Source: JAKZVK01 sp965237575 (GTDB lineage Bacteria > Acidobacteriota > Terriglobia > Bryobacterales > UBA6623). Taken from it: a stretch of DNA of 64,000 nucleotides. Numbering within the stretch: the first letter of the stretch is position 1; every line of letters begins with the position of its first letter. The position numbers and the translations under genes were made by a program. Below, piece after piece: positions 9,121 to 17,760 of the stretch. The notes beneath the pieces are model-generated. The model ran no database searches, was not told the DNA's origin, and worked only from the letters and a program-made list of their open reading frames with translations. The stretch spans positions 2,232,001 to 2,296,000 of the forward strand of contig CBDEGI010000004.1 of NCBI GenBank assembly GCA_965237575.1. Reading direction: 5' to 3'.

Positions 9121-9268
9121 CATGCCGCCGAACGGCTCTCGCCTTCAACGTAGAGACAACCGGCATTGGCAAGGGCCCTCGCGTTCCGCCCCCCCACCTT
9201 GCAGTCAACTCTCAGTGCGGTGAACGCTCAGGCCTCTGATACAATCCCGAGTGTTCGAACCCCTCCCA

Positions 9269-11305
9269 ATGGACGGATCGACCTTTCTGCAGCATTCCCG
9301 GACGGCATCGCTGGCCTCTTGCGTGCTGCTCGCGGCCTTGACGCTTCTGGCCGCCCCGCCTCTGGCGGCTGACGAAGCCGACCGCCGCGTGGCCGAGTGG
9401 GTCCTGGCCATGGGCGGCCGGGTTCAAATTGAAGGCGATCGCCGCAAGATTCACAATGCCGGCGAGTTGCCTTCTGCCGATTTCCGCCTGACCGGGGTCG
9501 ACCTGGTCGGCTGCAACGTCAACCCGCCCGACCTACAGCACCTCGGCGGGCTGGGATATCTCAAAGCCCTGCATCTGCCGGGCCCGATCTGGAGCCGCAA
9601 CGCCGACGGCGGCAAAGACCTCAGCCGCGAGCTGCGGCACCTCGCGCCCGTAACCTCGCTCGAACGCCTGACCTTCAGCTACCACTTCCTCGACGGCATC
9701 CGCTTCAACGACTCGGGTCTGGAAGAGATCGCCAACCTGACCAACCTCACCGAGCTGACGCTGCGGCAGACCGGCGTCAAGGGCCATACGCTCTCCCCGT
9801 TTCGGCGCCTGGAAGCACTCGACGTCACTCTCTCTTCCTTCGACGACGAAGGGATGCAACAGTTGGCCGGCATGGAGCGGCTGCGCCGCCTGCGCCTCGG
9901 GGACACGCTGGTCACCGACGAAGGCCTGGCAAACCTCCGCGCGCTCAAGGAGTTGGAGGAGCTGGATCTGCGCGGCACGCAGGTGAGTGACGCCGGGCTC
10001 ATACACCTCAAAGACCTGCCGCAATTGCGCAAGCTCAACCTGCAAGGCCTCGACGTGTCCGACGCCGGACTTGACTACCTGCAAGCGATGACCCGGCTCG
10101 AAGAGTTGAGTCTCTACCGCACGAAGGTGACCAATGCCGGGCTCGACAAACTCCGGCGCTTCCGGCGTCTGCGGCAGCTCGATCTTCGATACACACGCGC
10201 CACCCGGGCGGGCGTCGAAACCTTGCGGCAAGCGCTCGCCGACACACGGTTCGTCTTTGTCGAGACATCTTTGCGTGCGCCGCGCTTGGCAGGCAGCGCC
10301 GCCGAGCCAACCGACCCAACCGACGCGGGGGTGGCCGAGTGGGTGCGGTCAATGGGAGGCCGGGCACGACTCGCGCAGGACGCGCTTGTGGAGGTCTCAT
10401 TCAAGTCCACCGCGGTTTCCGACGGGCAACTACAATCGCTTTCTGGTTTGGCGCATCTCCGCGTATTGGACCTTGAAGCGACCGAGGTCGGCGACCTGGG
10501 CCTGGCGCACTTGTCATCCCTGGCAAGCCTTGAGGATCTGCGGCTCGACAGTACCTCGGTATCCGACGGCGGGCTGGTGCACCTCGAAGGCCTCGCCGGC
10601 CTGCGAAAGCTCTCTCTCAATCACACCTACGTCGAAGGGCCGGGGCTCGCCCACCTGCTGGCATTGCGGGATCTCGCAGACCTCAGCCTGCGCGACACCC
10701 CGCTCACCGACAGCGGCGTCGCCACGCTGAGTCAATTGTCGTGGATCCGCAGCCTCTCGCTGGCCTATACCGACATCACCGACCAGGGCGTGCTGCACCT
10801 GGAGCGCTTCCGCGATTTGCGCAAGCTCGACCTGACCGGGACGGACGTCGGAGACGACGGACTCAAGGCCTTGAGTCCGCTGAAGACCCTGACGGATCTT
10901 TCGCTGCGCTACAGCCGGCTCACCGACGACGGGCTGCTCCACCTAGCCTCGCTCAACAACCTGCAAAGACTAGAACTGGTGCGCACGCGCGCGACCGACC
11001 TAGGCCTCGAAGGTCTCGCCGAGCTGACGCAACTGACGCACCTCAACCTCGATCACACCGACGTCACTGACGAGGGCCTCTGCCACCTCGAAGGCCTCGC
11101 CCAACTGCGAGACCTCAACCTTGACAACACCTACGTGACCGACAATGGCATCCGCCGGCTCGAGAAGTTCACCGCGCTACGCTCACTCAACCTCTATCAC
11201 ACCTTTGTCACCGCCGACGGCCACCAGCGCCTGAAGGCCGCGCTGCCCGGCTGCGAGATCATCTGGGACCCCGACTCCGCCCTGCCCAACCGCCGCCGCT
11301 CTTGA
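9269..11305 (+). CDS. Secreted leucine-rich-repeat protein (RNI-like) with internal duplication
   Basis: 678 residues from the ATG at 9269 (a GTG 18 bases earlier is possible). A signal peptide (SCVLLAALTLLAAPPLAAD) precedes about twenty leucine-rich repeats of 24 residues, typically L-x-x-L-x-x-L-x-L-x-x-T-x-V-T-D-x-G-L. Two copies of a cap motif, VAEWVLAMGGR near residue 40 and VAEWVRSMGGR near residue 350, mark the beginnings of two homologous halves. The fold suggests protein binding outside the cytoplasm; no catalytic domain is visible. The gene stands alone. Confidence 0.88.
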   Translation: MDGSTFLQHSRTASLASCVLLAALTLLAAPPLAADEADRRVAEWVLAMGGRVQIEGDRRKIHNAGELPSADFRLTGVDLVGCNVNPPDLQHLGGLGYLKALHLPGPIWSRNADGGKDLSRELRHLAPVTSLERLTFSYHFLDGIRFNDSGLEEIANLTNLTELTLRQTGVKGHTLSPFRRLEALDVTLSSFDDEGMQQLAGMERLRRLRLGDTLVTDEGLANLRALKELEELDLRGTQVSDAGLIHLKDLPQLRKLNLQGLDVSDAGLDYLQAMTRLEELSLYRTKVTNAGLDKLRRFRRLRQLDLRYTRATRAGVETLRQALADTRFVFVETSLRAPRLAGSAAEPTDPTDAGVAEWVRSMGGRARLAQDALVEVSFKSTAVSDGQLQSLSGLAHLRVLDLEATEVGDLGLAHLSSLASLEDLRLDSTSVSDGGLVHLEGLAGLRKLSLNHTYVEGPGLAHLLALRDLADLSLRDTPLTDSGVATLSQLSWIRSLSLAYTDITDQGVLHLERFRDLRKLDLTGTDVGDDGLKALSPLKTLTDLSLRYSRLTDDGLLHLASLNNLQRLELVRTRATDLGLEGLAELTQLTHLNLDHTDVTDEGLCHLEGLAQLRDLNLDNTYVTDNGIRRLEKFTALRSLNLYHTFVTADGHQRLKAALPGCEIIWDPDSALPNRRRS

Positions 11306-11925
11306 CAACCGCGGCTGCAAACCAGGGCGCCTCGACTCCCCCTGGTCACCCCGAGCCCGGAAACCGAGCCGTGATCGTAAGTACCTACGGAGTGAAATCC
11401 TTGCGAAGCGCGGCAGAAAACCTCAGAAGCAGGGACAGAGGCGCGGGTGTAAACCCGCACGCTCCTTCGAGGCCGCGCCGCCGTGCGGTCCGTCGCCCAG
11501 ACCCTGTTTGGTTCCGGCTCGTCCGGGTTAGGGAGCGGTCTGGCACGAACTCTCCACGCCCACGAAAGGCCCTAGAACCGGGCGCGTAGCGCGGATCCCG
11601 GTTTTGAGATCCGCGGCCTTGACCTTCGAGCCCCATCCATCGCTCGTGACAGTCGCCAACGACTAACGGTGGTTCCCGAGCCGCGTTCAGGCAGCGTTCA
11701 GGCGGCTTCCGCGCGAAGCGCTTATAGGCCGGTCGTTTTACGGCCGGTGATCCGATGCTTCCCTCTCTGCTCCAGGGCGCCTTCAGCGCCCTTCCCACTC
11801 GGCTTCAGCCATTCTGGATTGCCGATCTGCCTTCCAGGACAACCAAATCCTGAAACCGCCCCATTGCCTGCGAGCAACAACTGCTGTGCTACACTAGCGC
11901 CGTTCGGTTACAGGAGAAAACCAGC
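11306..11925. other. Intergenic region rich in dispersed repeat fragments
   Basis: 620 bases with no credible gene. Pieces recur elsewhere in the window: AAACCGAGCCGTGATCGTA (about 11360) and AGGGAGCGGTCTGGCACGAA (about 11529) match repeat R1 at 13722 and 54258; TGGTTCCGGCTCGTCCGGGT (about 11512) recurs at 20701; the hairpin around 11591-11615 (GCGGATC...GATCCGC) recurs inverted at 62552-62577. A hairpin with GGCCGGTCG/CGGCCGG lies near 11726-11748. A ribosome site AGGAG precedes the next gene. Confidence 0.6.
11591..11615. repeat. GCGGATC hairpin repeat, copy 1
   Basis: GCGGATC and GATCCGC flank a CGGTTTT loop. The same unit, including the flanking GTAGC, occurs in the opposite orientation at 62552-62577. 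Intergenic palindromic repeat with no associated gene. Confidence 0.6.
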
Positions 11926-12786
11926 ATGAAAGCAACACGCAGGATCTTCATGGCCGCCGTGGCGGGCGGCGTTGCAACGTGGAGTTGCGGGCCTTCGATG
12001 CCCTCCGAGTTCAATCGATTCGTCCGATACGAGCAAGGCGGCGAAGTCCACTTCGGCGGACTCGACGGCGAGACCGTCTATGAGATCGAGGGTGATCTGT
12101 TTGGCAGCCGCATGCCCACAGGCAAGAGCGCGCCCCTGGCCGACGTCAAGCTGCTTTACCCGATCGAGCCCACGAAGGTCATCGCGCTGGCAGGCAACTA
12201 CTTGAGCCACATCGGCGACAGCGAGCCGCCCGCGTACCCCGAGCCCTTCTACAAGCCCATCACCAGCCTGGCGAACCCCGGCGACCCGATCATCTTCCCT
12301 GAGGGCGCCCAGGACGTGCACTATGAGTGCGAGTTCGTGATCGTCATCGGCAGGAAGGCCAGCAAGGTCTCCGTGGAAGACGCGCCCAACTACATCCTCG
12401 GCTACACCGCCGGCAATGACGTGAGTGAGCGCAACTGGCAGGGCGGCTCCATCGACGGCCCTGAAAACAAGGACATGCAGTGGTGGCGCGGCAAGGGATC
12501 CGACACGTTCGGGCCGATGGGCCCAGCCATCGCCGTGGGTCTCGACTTCGAGAAATCCAAGATTCAGACCCGCCTCAACGGCGAAGTTCGCCAGGAGCAG
12601 ATGCTCAGCGACCTGATCCACAAACCCGCTGAGGTGGTGAGCTTCATCAGTCAGGCCGTCACTCTGTTGCCCGGCGATGTGATCTTCACGGGCACCCCCG
12701 GGGAGACCAAGCCCATGAAGGCGGGCGACACGGTCGAGGTCGAGATCGACGGCATCGGAATCCTCAGTAACCCGGTCCAAGGCTAG
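11926..12786 (+). CDS. Tat-exported fumarylacetoacetate hydrolase-family protein, copy 1
   Basis: 286 residues. The FAH-fold core is intact: the metal ligands Glu-x-Glu appear in HYECEFVIVIGRKA and the Asp in AGNDVSERNWQ; further family marks are YILGYTAGNDV and PGDVIFTGTPGE. Relatives hydrolyse or decarboxylate acylpyruvate-like compounds in aromatic degradation. Unusually the N-terminus has a twin-arginine signal (TRRIFMAAVAGGVA), ending near a Cys (WSCGPS) that could be a lipobox, so the enzyme would be exported. A good AGGAG ribosome site lies 11 bases upstream. A paralogue follows after 54 bases; the two are probably co-transcribed. Confidence 0.9.
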   Translation: MKATRRIFMAAVAGGVATWSCGPSMPSEFNRFVRYEQGGEVHFGGLDGETVYEIEGDLFGSRMPTGKSAPLADVKLLYPIEPTKVIALAGNYLSHIGDSEPPAYPEPFYKPITSLANPGDPIIFPEGAQDVHYECEFVIVIGRKASKVSVEDAPNYILGYTAGNDVSERNWQGGSIDGPENKDMQWWRGKGSDTFGPMGPAIAVGLDFEKSKIQTRLNGEVRQEQMLSDLIHKPAEVVSFISQAVTLLPGDVIFTGTPGETKPMKAGDTVEVEIDGIGILSNPVQG

Positions 12787-12840
12787 GCGGGCGGCGGTCG
12801 CGTGCTACACTAGCCCAACTCAGCCCGGAATCATTGCGAT

Positions 12841-13698
12841 ATGCCGACAACACGCAGAACATTCATGACCGCAATGGCGGTCGGAGGTGCAGCCATGGCT
12901 TCGTCAGTTAGTGGGAGCGGCGTCACTCACTACGTGCGCTACGAGCACGGTGGTGCCACGTCCTATGGCATTTCCGATGGCACCGACATCATTAGGCCGA
13001 TCGCCGGCGACCTGTTCGGCGACCGTGCGCCGGCCGGCGACCCCGTCAAGCTGAGCGACGTGAAGCTGCGCTACCCCTGCGAGCCTCACAAGGTACTGTG
13101 CGTCGGGCTCAACTACAAGAGCCACCTCGGCGACCGCACGCCCCCGAAGTCGCCCGAGATCTTCTACAAGCCACCGACCGCGCTGCAGGACCCAGGCGGC
13201 GACATTGTGATTCCCGCCGGCTCCAAAGACCTCCATTACGAGGCCGAGTTCGTCATCGTGATCGGCCGCAAAGCCAACCGTGTCTCCGAGGCGGACGCTC
13301 CCAACTACATCCTCGGCTACACCTGCGGCAACGACGTGTCCGACCGCAACTGGCAAAACGGCACCATGGGCGACAAGAAGGACGTGCAGTGGTGGCGCGC
13401 CAAGGGCGCCGACACCTTCGCCCCCATGGGACCGTCGATCGCCGTGGGCCTCGACTTCAGCGAGTCGCGCATCCAGTGCCGCCTCAACGGAGAGGTCAAG
13501 CAGAACCAACTGGTGAGCGACCTGCTCTTCGGGCCGGCAGCCATCGTCAGCCACATCAGTAAGTACGTGACCCTCACGCCGGGCGACGTCATCTTCACCG
13601 GCACCCCCGGCAGCACCACGGCCATGAAAGCCGGCGACGTCGTCGAGGTCGAGGTCACCGGCATCGGCGTGCTCAAGAACACGGTCGTCGCCGGCTAG
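12841..13698 (+). CDS. Tat-exported fumarylacetoacetate hydrolase-family protein, copy 2
   Basis: 285 residues, clearly paralogous to the preceding gene along its whole length, with the same FAH marks (HYEAEFVIVIGRKA, CGNDVSDRNWQ, PGDVIFTGTPGS). The N-terminus TTRRTFMTAMAVGGAAMASS is a typical twin-arginine signal. Both copies keep the metal-binding residues, so both may be active; whether they act on the same substrate is unknown. An insertion element follows 90 bases downstream. Confidence 0.9.
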   Translation: MPTTRRTFMTAMAVGGAAMASSVSGSGVTHYVRYEHGGATSYGISDGTDIIRPIAGDLFGDRAPAGDPVKLSDVKLRYPCEPHKVLCVGLNYKSHLGDRTPPKSPEIFYKPPTALQDPGGDIVIPAGSKDLHYEAEFVIVIGRKANRVSEADAPNYILGYTCGNDVSDRNWQNGTMGDKKDVQWWRAKGADTFAPMGPSIAVGLDFSESRIQCRLNGEVKQNQLVSDLLFGPAAIVSHISKYVTLTPGDVIFTGTPGSTTAMKAGDVVEVEVTGIGVLKNTVVAG

Positions 13699-13721
13699 CG
13701 CGCGGGCGAGCGACCCGCAAC

Positions 13722-13770
13722 AAACCGAGCCGTGAACGTCAGGGAGCGGTCCGGCACGAACCCTCGTGCT
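13722..13770. repeat. Dispersed repeat R1, copy 1
   Basis: A roughly 45-base intergenic unit beginning AACCGAGCCGTGAACGTC and continuing AGGGAGCGGTCCGGCACG. Close copies lie at 54258-54307, in pieces at 11359-11379 and 11528-11560, and on the other strand at about 62213-62236 joined to 62343-62365, where a MITE splits it. Function unknown. Confidence 0.75.
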
Positions 13771-13788
13771 ATTCCGGAATTCCGTGGT

Positions 13789-14040
13789 CGGGGTATGCAC
13801 TTGACTCCCGACGACCCCACACCTTGTGGTCGGCGACTGCGGCGACCGCACCCTCGAGGGGCCATCGGGCAGCGGTCGTGGGTCCTATAGCCGCCGCTCA
13901 TTGCGCCCCGCGGGGGGACGGCAGCGGTTGACTTTGAAACCTGAAGGCGAAGCGCTCTTGAAACTCCCCAGCGTGCGCGAATAGTCCTCCAGAGCCCGGA
14001 TACTAGACCTTGGGGCTTCGGGAGTCAAGTGCATACCCCA
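13789..14040. mobile_element. MITE family A, copy 1
   Basis: 252 bases bounded by inverted repeats: the left end GGGGTATGCACTTGACTCCC is matched in complement at the right end (GAGTCAAGTGCATACCCC). The 11 bases before and after (13778-13788 and 14041-14051) agree at 8 positions with the core TTCCGTGG, consistent with a decayed 11-base target duplication. Just inside the left end is a small hairpin CCACA-CCT-TGTGG. There is no transposase frame. The second copy at 16563-16815 is about 97% alike by eye. Confidence 0.88.
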
Positions 14041-14479
14041 GGTTCCGTGGATCATGACGACCTCGCTCCTACGAAGAGATTGTGAGCCGACTGGCCGGCG
14101 TCTTCGCTCTGCCCCCGAACCGCCCCACGTCGGTGACGCGCGCCGGCTGGGCGGCCTTTTGGCACGGTTTGGCAAGGTTTTCGGTTAAGTTATCATTCAC
14201 GGATAGCCACGTCGCCGACGTTCTCCCTCTCCGTTCTCACGGTAGCGCACCGGTGTGTTGCAATCGGCTGTTTTCCCCGTAAGTTATTGATTCTGTGGAA
14301 TGAAGATTCTGTGACCGGGGCTCCGAAGACTGAGGATGTTGCACAGCGGAATCGTCGTGTAACGCTGCCCCACCTAGCTAGAGCAGCGCCGCGAGGTCGC
14401 CTTGCCAACCCGAGTCGGGCTTTCTGCTACCCTACTTCCGCCGCGCTGCACTGCGCTACGCTGCACCAGGGAGGTTCCC
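14041..14479. other. Intergenic region, no gene recognised
   Basis: About 440 bases between MITE A copy 1 and the enolase-superfamily gene. No frame on either strand looks like a protein and no strong hairpin or repeat was found. A GGGAGG ribosome site at 14469-14474 serves the next gene. Confidence 0.5.
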
Positions 14480-15712
14480 ATGAATCGTTCGCTGACCCGG
14501 CGCGCCTTGCTCAGGCTTGCCACCGGCCTGCCCGCCGCGACTTGGCTCAGCCGGTACCACTCCATCGCCGCCGCCTATCAGGGCAAAGCAAAAATCACCG
14601 CCATCAAGGCGATGCAGATCAAGAACATCGCCGGCAACTGCCTGATCAAGATCGAAACCGACGCAGGCTTGGTCGGCTACGGCGAAGCCGGCTCGTCCGG
14701 CCCGATGGCTCGCGCTCGCATCGCGCAGATGCAAGATCTGCTGCTCGGCCAGGACCCGCTGGCGATCTCCCGCCATTTCCTCAACATGACGTCGCTGATG
14801 CATCCCTACATGGCGCATATTCCCACCATCAGTGGCATCGACCTCGCCCTGTGGGACTTGGCGGGCAAGATCACCAACCTACCGGTCAACGTCCTGTTAG
14901 GGGGACCGTTCCGCGATGCCATCCCCATGTATTCGCACGGCCCTGGGGACCTGCTAGACAAAACCAAGCTGCGGGACTGGGCGGCCCGCATCAAGGCGGC
15001 GCCCGAGGGCTTCACCGCTTTTAAGATCAGCATCGATCCCGTCGGCGGCTTCCGCGGCGCCCGCTACACGACGACCCTCACCAGCGAACAAGTCCGGCGC
15101 ATCGGGCGAGGGTTCCAGAACGCCCGCGATGCCGTCGGGGACGAGATCGACATCGCCGTGCACTGCCACAACGAGCTGGATACCACCAGCACGATTCAGG
15201 TGGCCAAGGCGGTCGAGCCGATGGATCCGCTGTTTCTCGAAGACCCCCTGCCGGTGCATTTCTCCGAAGGCTGGCAGGCGGTGCGTGAGTCGACAAGAGT
15301 GCCGCTGCTGGTGGGCGAAAAGTTGGAGCTGGTCAAAGGCTTCAAGCCCTTCCTCGACCGAGGGATTGCCGACATCATCCATCCCGACCTGGCCTTTGCG
15401 GGCGGCATCACGGGGACGAGGAGGATCGCGGACTACGCCATGCTGTCCCGCCGGCCGGTGGCGCTGCACAACGTCGGAAGCCTGATCCTGACCTACGCTT
15501 CGGCGCACTTCGGATCGGCGATTCACAACTTCTTCCGGTCGGAAAGCGCCTTGGGCCGGCCCGATCGGCACGTCCAGCAGATGTCAACCGAGGCCCCGCC
15601 GCAAGTCAGCCACGGACTTCTGCGCGTGCCCGACGGGCCGGGCCTCGGATTCAAGCCCAACGAGGAATACCTGCTATCGCAAATGATCCCGGGCGAGGAA
15701 TTCTGGAGTTAG
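14480..15712 (+). CDS. Tat-exported enolase-superfamily protein (mandelate racemase/muconate lactonizing type)
   Basis: 410 residues from the ATG at 14480, chosen because GGGAGG lies 6 bases upstream. A twin-arginine signal (LTRRALLRLATGLPAATW) precedes the enolase N-terminal cap and TIM barrel. Barrel marks are FKISID (Lys base), FLEDPLP and VGEKLE (metal-binding Glu residues), HPDLAFAGGITG and ALHNVGS. At the position of the first metal-binding Asp the sequence reads AVHCHNELD, so that ligand appears to be His. Likely a sugar-acid dehydratase or racemase; the exact reaction cannot be assigned. Its 3' end is duplicated beyond the hicBA module at 16247-16487. Confidence 0.87.
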   Translation: MNRSLTRRALLRLATGLPAATWLSRYHSIAAAYQGKAKITAIKAMQIKNIAGNCLIKIETDAGLVGYGEAGSSGPMARARIAQMQDLLLGQDPLAISRHFLNMTSLMHPYMAHIPTISGIDLALWDLAGKITNLPVNVLLGGPFRDAIPMYSHGPGDLLDKTKLRDWAARIKAAPEGFTAFKISIDPVGGFRGARYTTTLTSEQVRRIGRGFQNARDAVGDEIDIAVHCHNELDTTSTIQVAKAVEPMDPLFLEDPLPVHFSEGWQAVRESTRVPLLVGEKLELVKGFKPFLDRGIADIIHPDLAFAGGITGTRRIADYAMLSRRPVALHNVGSLILTYASAHFGSAIHNFFRSESALGRPDRHVQQMSTEAPPQVSHGLLRVPDGPGLGFKPNEEYLLSQMIPGEEFWS

Positions 15713-15732
15713 GAATCAGGGGGTCTGCTGGC
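15491..15732 (+). repeat. Direct repeat flanking hicBA, left copy
   Basis: The last 220 bases of the enolase-superfamily gene plus about 20 bases after its stop recur at 16247-16487 with roughly 85-90% identity. The homology continues past the stop codon (GAATCAGGGGGTCTGCTGG against GAAGCAGGGGCCTGCTGG). Confidence 0.85.
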
Positions 15733-15779
15733 ACTCTATCTTCTGAGTCCGGGCTCTGAAGCCGGGACGAGAAGACAGC

Positions 15780-15968
15780 TCAAGGAGCCGGAACGTTCAA
15801 GTCCCGACAGATCTTTCGGGCGATGTGCTCGTTAATTTCGGGGTGGCGTGGTACCGCCGACGACTTGCGCGCGACTCGATTCACGTAGATGGTGTGGCGG
15901 CCGCCCTCTCGTAAGAACTCGCAGCCGTGAATCTCCAGATGGCGCATGAGCTCACGACGCTTCACCAT
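15780..15968 (-). CDS. hicA: HicA-type mRNA interferase toxin
   Basis: 62 residues with the HicA double-stranded-RNA-binding-like fold: MVKRRELMRHLEIHGCEFL, then GGRHTIYVN, containing the catalytic His, then VPRHPEINEHIARKICRDL. Length and pattern match the family. It overlaps the end of the hicB gene by 17 bases and is translated second, so the order is antitoxin then toxin, one of the two known arrangements. It should cleave mRNA when not bound by HicB. Confidence 0.92.
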   Translation of the reverse strand: MVKRRELMRHLEIHGCEFLREGGRHTIYVNRVARKSSAVPRHPEINEHIARKICRDLNVPAP

Positions 15969-16224
15969 GCACGACTGCTAGCCGCTCTCGGATCACGTCC
16001 TGGTTGCCGAGTGACTCCTCGGCCAATTGCCGATTCGCATCCAGCACGAGTTCCGCTGCTTCCAAAAGGTTCTCCCGCGTCTCTTCCAGCGTTGCCCCCT
16101 GGGTGTTCGCGCCCGGCAACTCTTCGACGAAGCCAATGTAACCCTCGGGCACCTTCTGAAAGACAGCAGTGAACTGCAGGTTCAATGCACCTTTGATCTT
16201 CTCGCTGTGTTCCATCGGCTTCAT
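15952..16224 (-). CDS. hicB: HicB-type antitoxin
   Basis: 90 residues from the ATG at 16224 (MKPMEHSEKIKG). The HicB partial RNase H-like fold is visible: LQFTAVFQKVPEGYIGFVEELPGANTQG, then ATLEETRENLLEAAELVLD. No DNA-binding domain follows, so this is the short HicB form. Upstream codons of the same frame lie in the duplicated dehydratase fragment on the other strand and are unlikely to be translated. Confidence 0.9.
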   Translation of the reverse strand: MKPMEHSEKIKGALNLQFTAVFQKVPEGYIGFVEELPGANTQGATLEETRENLLEAAELVLDANRQLAEESLGNQDVIRERLAVVHGEAS

Positions 16225-16246
16225 TATACGTCCGGAGCCGTGGGCG

Positions 16247-16467
16247 CCTACGGTTCGGCGCACTTCGGTTCGGCGATTCACAACTTCTTCCAGTCGGAAA
16301 GCGCCTTAGGCGGGCCCTCGCGGCACGTCGAACAGATGTCGACCGAGGCCCCGCCGCAAGTCAGCCACGGACGGCTGCGAGTGCCCGACTGGCCCGGCCT
16401 CGGCTGCAAGCTCAACGAGGAGTACTTGCGATCGCAAATTATGCCGGGCGAGGAATTCTGGAGTTAG
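16247..16467 (+). pseudogene. Remnant of a second enolase-superfamily gene (3' end only)
   Basis: Encodes AYGSAHFGSAIHNFFQSESAL through to MPGEEFWS, the last 73 residues of a paralogue of the gene at 14480-15712. Everything upstream is missing and replaced by the hicBA region. Substitutions relative to the intact gene are mixed synonymous and non-synonymous, so the duplication is not recent. Homology continues to about 16487. Confidence 0.88.
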
Positions 16468-16562
16468 GAAGCAGGGGCCTGCTGGACTGCCCCTCGTCCG
16501 GCCGTTTTCACAAGATGTCGTGGAACGATGTGGCACTCTGGGGAACTTTGCTTTTCTGTCAT

Positions 16563-16815
16563 CGGGGTATGCACTTAACTCCCGACGACCCCACACCTTG
16601 TGGTCGGCGACTGCGGCGACCGCACCCTCGAGGGGCCATCGGGCAGCGGTCGTGGGTCCTACAGCCGCCGCTCATTGCGCCCCGCGGGGGGACGGCAGCG
16701 GTTGAATTTGAAACCTGAAGGCGAAGCGCTCTTGAAACTCCCCCAGCGTGCGCGAATGGTCCTCCAGAGCCCGGATACTAGACCTTGGGGCTTCGGGAGT
16801 CAAGTGCATACCCCA
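16563..16815. mobile_element. MITE family A, copy 2
   Basis: 253 bases, same orientation and nearly identical to the copy at 13789. The flanks give an exact 11-base target duplication, TTTTCTGTCAT, at 16552-16562 and 16816-16826, which fixes the ends. The terminal repeats pair over about 22 bases. No transposase is encoded, so movement would need an enzyme from elsewhere in the genome. Confidence 0.93.
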
Positions 16816-16993
16816 TTTTCTGTCATTGCACTCCGACTCCAAGGATGGGGGGGGCGAGTTCGGCAGGATCGCGGCTGGTACCCAGAAACCGCTGTGAACA
16901 GGACGTAGAGTGTCTAGCGCGACTCCTCACCACTCAAGTAATTGAGGCTGTCCCGGTTTCCCGGTTTCCTCCGGTTTCCTCGGGACCGCCTTG

Positions 16994-17346
16994 CTACCCA
17001 CCGGACAACGCGCAACTTATTGATTCTTGGTTCCACCAGGGCTCACAAGCTGTCCATTTGGGCTTCCCAGAATCACTTTTCAGCAGCCTACCAAGGACAT
17101 CCGCGACCACTGCTCGAGTTTCATGGTCTCCTTGGCCTTCCATGGCTGCTTGAAGGGCTTTCTCTAGCGCGTCTCGGCGCCGAGTCGGCGATTCCGAGCC
17201 ATATTGCTGTTCGATCTCGTTAAGGACTGCAGCAAATCGCCCAGCACCATCCAGGAAGGGGTTCACAAAGTCAGCAGAGAATGCTGTCTGCTCGTCTACG
17301 TTAGGTTCCTCAGTTGCGTCCGCGGCATGGACCACATTACAGCGAA
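16994..17346 (-). pseudogene. C-terminal fragment of the broken GAF-TIR-FHA gene
   Basis: Reads NVVHAADATEEPNVDEQT through a helical stretch (GRFAAVLNEIEQQYGSES, RRDALEKALQAAMEGQ, RAVVADVLGRLL) to a stop at 16994. It continues in sense from the FHA domain end (GPFEIRC) on the far side of MITE B copy 1, with the shared target bases TTACAGCGAA. The fragment has no recognised domain. Reading frames that begin inside the MITE run into it. Confidence 0.8.
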
Positions 17347-17619
17347 GTGGGGTATCCATTTGACTCAGGTGACCACAACATACTGTGGTTGGCCATTGGC
17401 GGCCCCCGGAAAGGCTTGCCGATAGCACCACGTTTCCAAGCCTGCGATGGCCATGGCGCGTGCGTAATCCTTGATCGGCCCGAAACGCAGCCTCGTGGCC
17501 CAATTGCCTGCAGACCGGCGTCTGGCGCCCCAGGGTGCATTCTGGGTGCAGTGTGCTGGCGTCCATGGATCGACCAAACCACAACGCCTAGGGGCTACCT
17601 GAGTCAAGTGGATACCCCA
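17347..17619. mobile_element. MITE family B, copy 1 (in the FHA region)
   Basis: 273 bases with inverted ends: TGGGGTATCCATTTGACTCA at the left, and its complement with one mismatch at the right. The flanks share TTACAGCGAA (17337-17346 and 17621-17630), a 10-11-base target duplication. A subterminal hairpin CCACA-N6-TGTGG matches that of family A. No transposase frame, although long open frames cross the element by chance. Confidence 0.92.
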
Positions 17620-17760
17620 TTTACAGCGAATTTCGAAAGGGCCGATTTCGATGGTGTCCGCGGCGTCGAATTCAAACCGGCCCTCCGGCTCGATGCGCTT
17701 CCCATTCAGGAAAGTGAAGTTCTTACTGGCTAGATCTGTCAAGTAGACTTTTGCTCCTGG
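17620..17760 (-). repeat. Segment S, intact copy: FHA-coding DNA between two MITEs
   Basis: 141 bases encoding the FHA core KVYLTDLASKNFTFLNGKRI and ADTIEIGPFEIRC on the minus strand. A shortened copy follows MITE B copy 2 at 18033-18138. The order MITE-S-MITE-S-MITE is what unequal crossing-over between two direct MITE copies would give. Confidence 0.85.
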
